64,000 bases of DNA from Euclidia mi (Eukaryota; Arthropoda; Insecta; Lepidoptera; Erebidae), in the NCBI GenBank assembly GCA_944739405.2, contig OX123182.2, positions 67,025,183-67,089,182 on the forward strand, in the 5' to 3' direction. Numbering within the stretch: the stretch's first letter is position 1; each line of letters opens with the position of its first letter. Below, piece after piece: positions 59,577 to 64,000 of this stretch. Both the position numbers and the translations under genes were made by a program. Below the pieces are notes generated by a model. It had not been told where the DNA came from. It saw only the letters and a program-made list of their open reading frames with translations, and made no database searches.

Positions 59577-60400
59577 CATAATACTCTATATGACATATGA
59601 CGTCAAAGCCGCGGACATGCAACTTTAAGAATTTAAGCACTAGCGGTCAGCGATTTTAAAAACTCAACCACACTCAACCACCTCTCCCTCTCAAGTGCAG
59701 AATAAAGTCCTACGTATACAATCCACAATCAGATAATATTTTCGTGACCCATATTAGCTTTGACATAGCTTCAATTGCACTATAGAAATCGATATCGAGT
59801 TCAAAAAGCAGACTCAAAATATTCTACCACTTTGCTATTTTAAAAATGCATATTACATGTAGTTTTATCTCCAGTAAAGGAAGTATTTCAGTTATATCGA
59901 TGTATTTACATGTGAAGCGTTAATTCTTAAGGTGATAATACTCTTAATATAATGCAATTGTTTAAAAAAGCAATAAAGTACTATAGTAAATTATTGCTAT
60001 GTGGCGGTGGTAGTTAACGTACCCCTTGACATGAAACATCGTTCTAGGCAGTTAATTAGTAACATTAAGACGGATAAGTGTGTCGTTCAGTTACCAACGA
60101 GTTGAATGTATATGTAGTCATATATGTATTTGTACCGACGCCACGCCTCTCCGTGTATACAAGGGGAATTTAGAGCCAGTTCCTAAGTAAAAGTAATTAA
60201 AATTGACTTAAGCTGTCCGCTAAGTTATTCCAAGACTACGTGCTTGTCATTATTCTTCACGAGCGTTTGGTTTGAAGGTCTGTTTGAGATTCTTGAGCGA
60301 TTTTAGTTGTTTACATTTTATTACCTAAATCTCAATGTCCAAGATGTAATAGTATTAAATTTAGATATTTAAGTGAGTAACTAATTCTACTCATATTATT
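59577..60400. other. Non-coding, nothing recognised
   Basis: No coding signal seen. Confidence 0.5.
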
Positions 60401-60696
60401 ATGATACATACATACATACACATACATATCGTCACGCCTTTTACCCCCGAAGGGGTAGGCAGAGGTGTATTTCTACACCCACTTTTCGCCAGATTTACTT
60501 TAGTCCCACGTAATAAGGGGCGAGCCTATTGCCGTACCGGGCACATTTCTAGACTCCGTGCTGCTACTGAGAATTTCGTGACAGAAAAACCCAATAACAC
60601 TGCCTGACCCAGCAATTGAACCCGGGACCTCCCGATCCCACGCGCACATAAATGTGCGCGTGGGCATTTATGCCGCGAGACCAACGAGGCAGTCGT
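60401..60696 (-). mobile_element. tRNA-derived SINE (family C), copy 3
   Basis: On the minus strand it starts CTGCCTCGTTGGTCTCGCGG, has B-box CCCGGGTTCAATTGC, and ends CTGCCTACCCCTTCGGGGGT..AGGCGTGAC followed by ATG-rich repeats. The segment between the boxes holds a perfect hairpin (60,637-60,664). Confidence 0.82.
60637..60664. repeat. Perfect 13-bp hairpin inside the SINE head
   Basis: CCCACGCGCACAT and its reverse complement flank AA, located where the tRNA anticodon arm would be. Confidence 0.88.
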
Positions 60697-61124
60697 ATAG
60701 GGTTTGATGTCGAGTTTTCCGTCTCTTATCATCGAATTTAATCATCTGGTTGTAATGTTAATGGAAGTGCACTTTAAAAGCTCGAAATTCGGCAGCTTCG
60801 GCTGCAGTAGTGTGAAAAATACTTCATCATTTCGTGTAACAGCTGGCCTGCTCAACTAAGTACGACTATTCAAGTCAATTTCTACAGCACGGAAACTTTT
60901 CTTATTACATGAAATAAATGCGGTGGATAATAACGACCAAGTTTGACCGCAAATGATATTTCCGAGACAAACTTGAAATATATATATGTATATGTATATA
61001 TGACGGCGGGTTGCTTGATTCTTGGCCGGTATCAACGCTTCACATCACAGTTCGTTATAAGTTCACACCAAATCAAATCTAACAAAACTGACTATAACTA
61101 TTTTGTATTACTGAAAACGAAACG
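60697..61124. other. Non-coding, nothing recognised
   Basis: No coding signal. A TATATATGTATATG run lies near 60,980. Confidence 0.45.
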
Positions 61125-62043
61125 AGTGACAGTTTCTAGGTACTTGTTGCCCACCCGGAGTCTCCAAGAGAAGTGATAGTTGTCGTTGCTCCGTTGAACG
61201 TCAACCGTCATCCCCCCTCTTCAAGTCCAGCGAACGTCACTAGACTCTGTCGAAGCGCGCCGCCTTCGCACTTCCGTTTCGTAGTCAATCGACGTCTTGT
61301 ACTGATGACCATTCCGTTACGGCCATCCTACAAGATACACGTCCCTGTGTGTCAATCTGTAACAAAATTTTACACGCACAGTATCACATTGCTCGGTCAC
61401 TCCTGACTTAACCCAGGTAAGGGTTGAATCAAAGCAGTGTTAGGATTCCAATCAAATTTTCTACAAAATTACCTCCTACATTACATTCCTAACTATTATA
61501 GGAGCTGGATTCAGAGCATCACTGACAATACAGTCAATTACCATAGACTAACGTTATAATCAAATCAAATAACTAAAGCACTACATGTGATTCATATCCG
61601 TTCAGTAACCTCCAGTTACTAAACCAGGCCTTACACCAGTCACTCGGTTGCCACCCATTTATCTGCGCCAGTCAAACATCGGAGTCGTCTGCGTACTGTC
61701 ACAAACGCCTCTTGCACCCTAAAATGCTAACACAGTTGCCTATCCATAATACTCATCACAAATCCCTACCAATGCCTAAATCTCCGTGTCAGCACTTTTG
61801 CCTTTCTTATTCATTCAGCCCCTTTCAACCTCAGTCTGCATCCATCATCTAACGCGAACAGTTCTACCATATCCTTAGTGTGCCAGTTTCAAGTCCTAAA
61901 TCTTTGTTCTATTTCTAAATCAGTTTATACTACATCTAACATTACGTGTGTGTACCGTGTTCCAATATGCTAATTACACGCTATAATTTTAGCTAGTTCA
62001 AATATATTTTTTTAAAAAGACTCTTGCCCGGTCTCGCGTAACA
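61125..62043 (+). mobile_element. Putative 5' LTR of a gypsy-like retroelement
   Basis: The stretch ends TCGCGTAACA directly before a primer-type TGGTGGCAGCG. A possible start is AGTGACAGTT at 61,125, since AGTGAC-type starts are known in errantivirus-like elements. Only one LTR is visible because the element leaves the window, so the start is uncertain. Confidence 0.4.
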
Positions 62044-62045
62044 TT

Positions 62046-62056
62046 TGGTGGCAGCG
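62046..62056 (+). other. Putative primer-binding site
   Basis: TGGTGGCAGCG just after the presumed LTR end and before a GC-rich leader. The tRNA is not identified. Confidence 0.5.
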
Positions 62057-62624
62057 TAAAGGGATTCCTCAGAAATCCCCGGTATGTCTCCGTATCTCGC
62101 TCCGGTAATACTCCGCCGTCTCGCATTCGTCTCTGCATCGCATTCGCCGTAGTTCGAGAATCGCGCTATCTCTCGAACCATCCATCCGCCGCATACTGCG
62201 CGGTAAACAACAGCCGAATTCCCGAGTTCCAGTGCCCGAAGGGCCCGCAGACAGGCCGCCGAGCTCCAGGTTCCTAAGAAGGGACATACCAACTCTACAC
62301 GAGGTGACCATGTTCATTCTCCTCATCATCGTCACCAGCGTCCTGTAAGTGCAAACATTTTTATCCAGTGCAGTGCTATATTATTCCATTTCAAAATCGA
62401 AAGTGCCCAAATTCATAAAGTGAACAAAGTCCACACAGTGCGTTACAATCCCATATTCTCAGTACTACATCGTTATCAGTTCCAGCCGCCCGACCGTCGC
62501 CGCATCGAGCTACAACAAACTCCATTGTTACTTACATTGTAACACTATACCAAATCTTAGTCAAGCTTTGTACTATCTAAGTAACCCTTTGTTCTAATTC
62601 TTACTATAAGTTCTATATCACAAT
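62057..62624 (+). promoter_or_regulatory. Leader with a splice donor and a 12-codon hydrophobic frame
   Basis: GC-richer than its surroundings. An ATG at 62,310 opens a 12-codon, strongly hydrophobic frame. Its last codons overlap a consensus donor, CT|GTAAGT (62,345-62,350); unspliced, the frame ends at the TAA inside it. A plausible acceptor, TATTTTTAG, ends at 63,895 just before Gag. In env-bearing gypsy elements a leader exon can be joined to a downstream frame, so this may supply the start of a spliced product. That is inference only. Confidence 0.45.
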
Positions 62625-63850
62625 ATGCGTTAGGTATATTTTGCGACTTATCAAAAGCCTTTGATTGTGTACATCATGATACTCTTATCAGGAAATTATA
62701 TCACTACGGCATTAGGAACAAAGCTCTCGATCTCCTGACTTCTTACTTGGGCAACAGAATCCAGAATGTCGAAGTTAATGGTAAGACATCTCCAGGTTCA
62801 GCTTTAAAAATGGGTGTCCCGCAGGGTTCAATTCTAGGTCCATTTCTATTCTTGATATATATTAACGATTTACCTAATTATGTAAAGGACAATCATGAGA
62901 GTGTGTTGTTCGCGGATGATACATCTTTGATTTTTAACATTAAACGACAACAGGTTAATTTTGACGAAGTAAACAATGCACTCTCTAAAGTTGTTAATTG
63001 GTTTAATGTAAATAAACTATTACTTAATAATAAGAAAATGAAACTTTTAAAATTCTCTTTGCCTAATGTTAAACAAATGGAAACTAATGTGCAACTTAAT
63101 GCATCTAGGATTGAGCCCGTCGAGACAACCATGTTTTTAGGTATTATGCATCAAACTACAATGGGGTCCACATATTGAAAGGCTATCGGGCAAACTTAGT
63201 TCTGCAGCTTATGCAGTTAAGACAATTAGACGCCTTACAGATTTAGAAACAGCTAGAATGGTTTATTTCAGTTATTTTCATAGCTTAATGTCGTATGGGA
63301 TTCTTCTCTGGGGGAGTGCTGCAGACCTAAATACAATATTCCTTCTACAGAAAAGAGTTGTAAGGGGAATTTATAACCTCGGTCTAAGAGTTACTCTAAG
63401 AGAAAAATTCAAAGAAATAAACATTCTAACTGTTGTATCACAATATATTTATGAAAATCTGTTATATGTACATAAAAATATTGACAAATTTAGTAAAAAA
63501 TGTGATATACATTCTGTAAATACGAGACACAAGAATAATCTGGTAGTTCATAGCACTCGTCTCCACAAAATAAGTAGCTGTTTTATGGGGCAATGTATAC
63601 GCTTTTATAACAAGCTCCCTTATAATTTAAGAAACTTATCTATAAATAAGTTCAAAATTATTGTTAAAGCGAAATTATTTTCAAAAGCATACTATAAAAT
63701 ATCTGAATATAAAGACGACCAAAACGCTTGGGATTGAGCTGTTCTAATTCGGCATACAAAAATAATTGTATAAAATGCTTTTTCTTAATGACGTCTCGTA
63801 AGTACTTGCAAAGTTTATACGAAATAAAGAAGTATTTCATTTCATATCTT
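62625..63850 (+). mobile_element. Jockey/R1-like LINE fragment inserted in the LTR leader
   Basis: Opens in RT motif A (GIFCDLSKAFDCVHHD), then motif B MGVPQGSILGPFLFLIYINDL, catalytic FADDTS and WFNVNKLLLN to 63,178. A frameshift moves the remainder to 63,258-63,737, with the thumb, GILLWGSAADLNTIFLLQKR and a C-terminal YNKLPYNLRNLS. The 3' end has AATAAA and an ATTTC-type repeat near 63,835. Everything before motif A is missing. It separates the LTR leader from Gag, so it is younger than that element. Confidence 0.88.
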
Positions 63851-63904
63851 TCCATTGCCTTTGTGTATTTCTGTGTTTCTTTGTACTATTTTTAGCTGTG
63901 AAAA

Positions 63905-64000
63905 ATGACGACAAAGAAGGAAGAACCCGTTCTCCCTGACCGTATCGATATTAATACACTATTCAAATTCATTAAACCATACGATGGGTCTCGCGATAAA
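63905..64000 (+). CDS. gag: Start of a Gag-like protein, cut by the window end
   Basis: ATG at 63,905 opens 32 codons to the window edge: a Lys/Glu-rich start, then DRIDINTLFKFIKPYDGSRDK. The I-x-P-Y/F-DG pattern begins many gypsy-type Gag capsid regions. It lies 10 bases after a splice-acceptor-like TTTTTAG. Together with the upstream LTR, primer site and leader it is read as the first gene of the same element. Too short to place in a clade. Confidence 0.55.
   Translation, partial: MTTKKEEPVLPDRIDINTLFKFIKPYDGSRDK

Overview
The window is eukaryotic nuclear DNA from an insect, most likely a moth or butterfly. It is AT-rich and built almost entirely from mobile elements whose families and tails are typical of Lepidoptera: tRNA-derived SINEs with LINE-like tails, R1, RTE, Jockey/CR1-type LINEs, Ty3/gypsy and BEL/Pao LTR elements, and a repeat with GGTTCCGTA ends and CCGGTCAAGTGCG/GGCCAAGTGCG-type opposite ends. 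I found no convincing host protein gene, rRNA gene or functional tRNA gene. Every long open reading frame I could identify is a retroelement fragment or lies antisense to one.

Layout. (1) 1-5,226 and 35,478-40,989 are the two arms of a large diverged inverted repeat; its left arm runs off the window. Each arm carries insertions the other lacks: an RTE LINE in the left arm, and a Jockey-type LINE, an RTE 3' end, a TA microsatellite and a tRNA-like insert in the right arm. (2) 5.3-9.5 kb holds remains of two LTR elements on the minus strand: a BEL/Pao Gag, and a CsRn1/Kabuki-like Ty3/gypsy element with LTR, tRNA-Trp primer site, Gag, protease, and an RT-to-integrase internal deletion. (3) 9.5-13.7 kb holds short repeats and a GGTTCC-type repeat. 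(4) 13,775-20,860 and 20,864-26,929 are a near-identical tandem duplication carrying a LINE. The first unit contains an N gap (19,807-20,006) flanked by two apparently identical 0.8 kb stretches, most simply an unmerged contig overlap. (5) 28.8-35.1 kb holds a SINE and a CR1/Jockey-type LINE split by an R1-clade LINE; a 12-bp target duplication brackets the R1.

(6) 43.2-49.5 kb is a LINE interrupted by a non-autonomous LTR element with a 4-bp target duplication. Inside that element, LTR copies lie head to head around a palindromic primer-binding site. (7) 49.5-61 kb is sparse, with scattered SINEs, an RTE LINE at 53.8-55.6 kb flanked on both sides by a recurring 16-bp motif, and a CCAAT-bearing hairpin. 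(8) 61.1-64.0 kb is the 5' part of another LTR retroelement (LTR, primer site, leader with a splice donor, start of Gag), with a LINE inserted in the leader.

The parts do not form a host pathway. They form a record of nested insertions whose order can often be read: host LINE, then inserted element, then deletion or duplication. Coordinates of repeat edges are by-eye estimates unless a target duplication fixes them. All family assignments come from recognising protein motifs and repeat ends, not from a database search.
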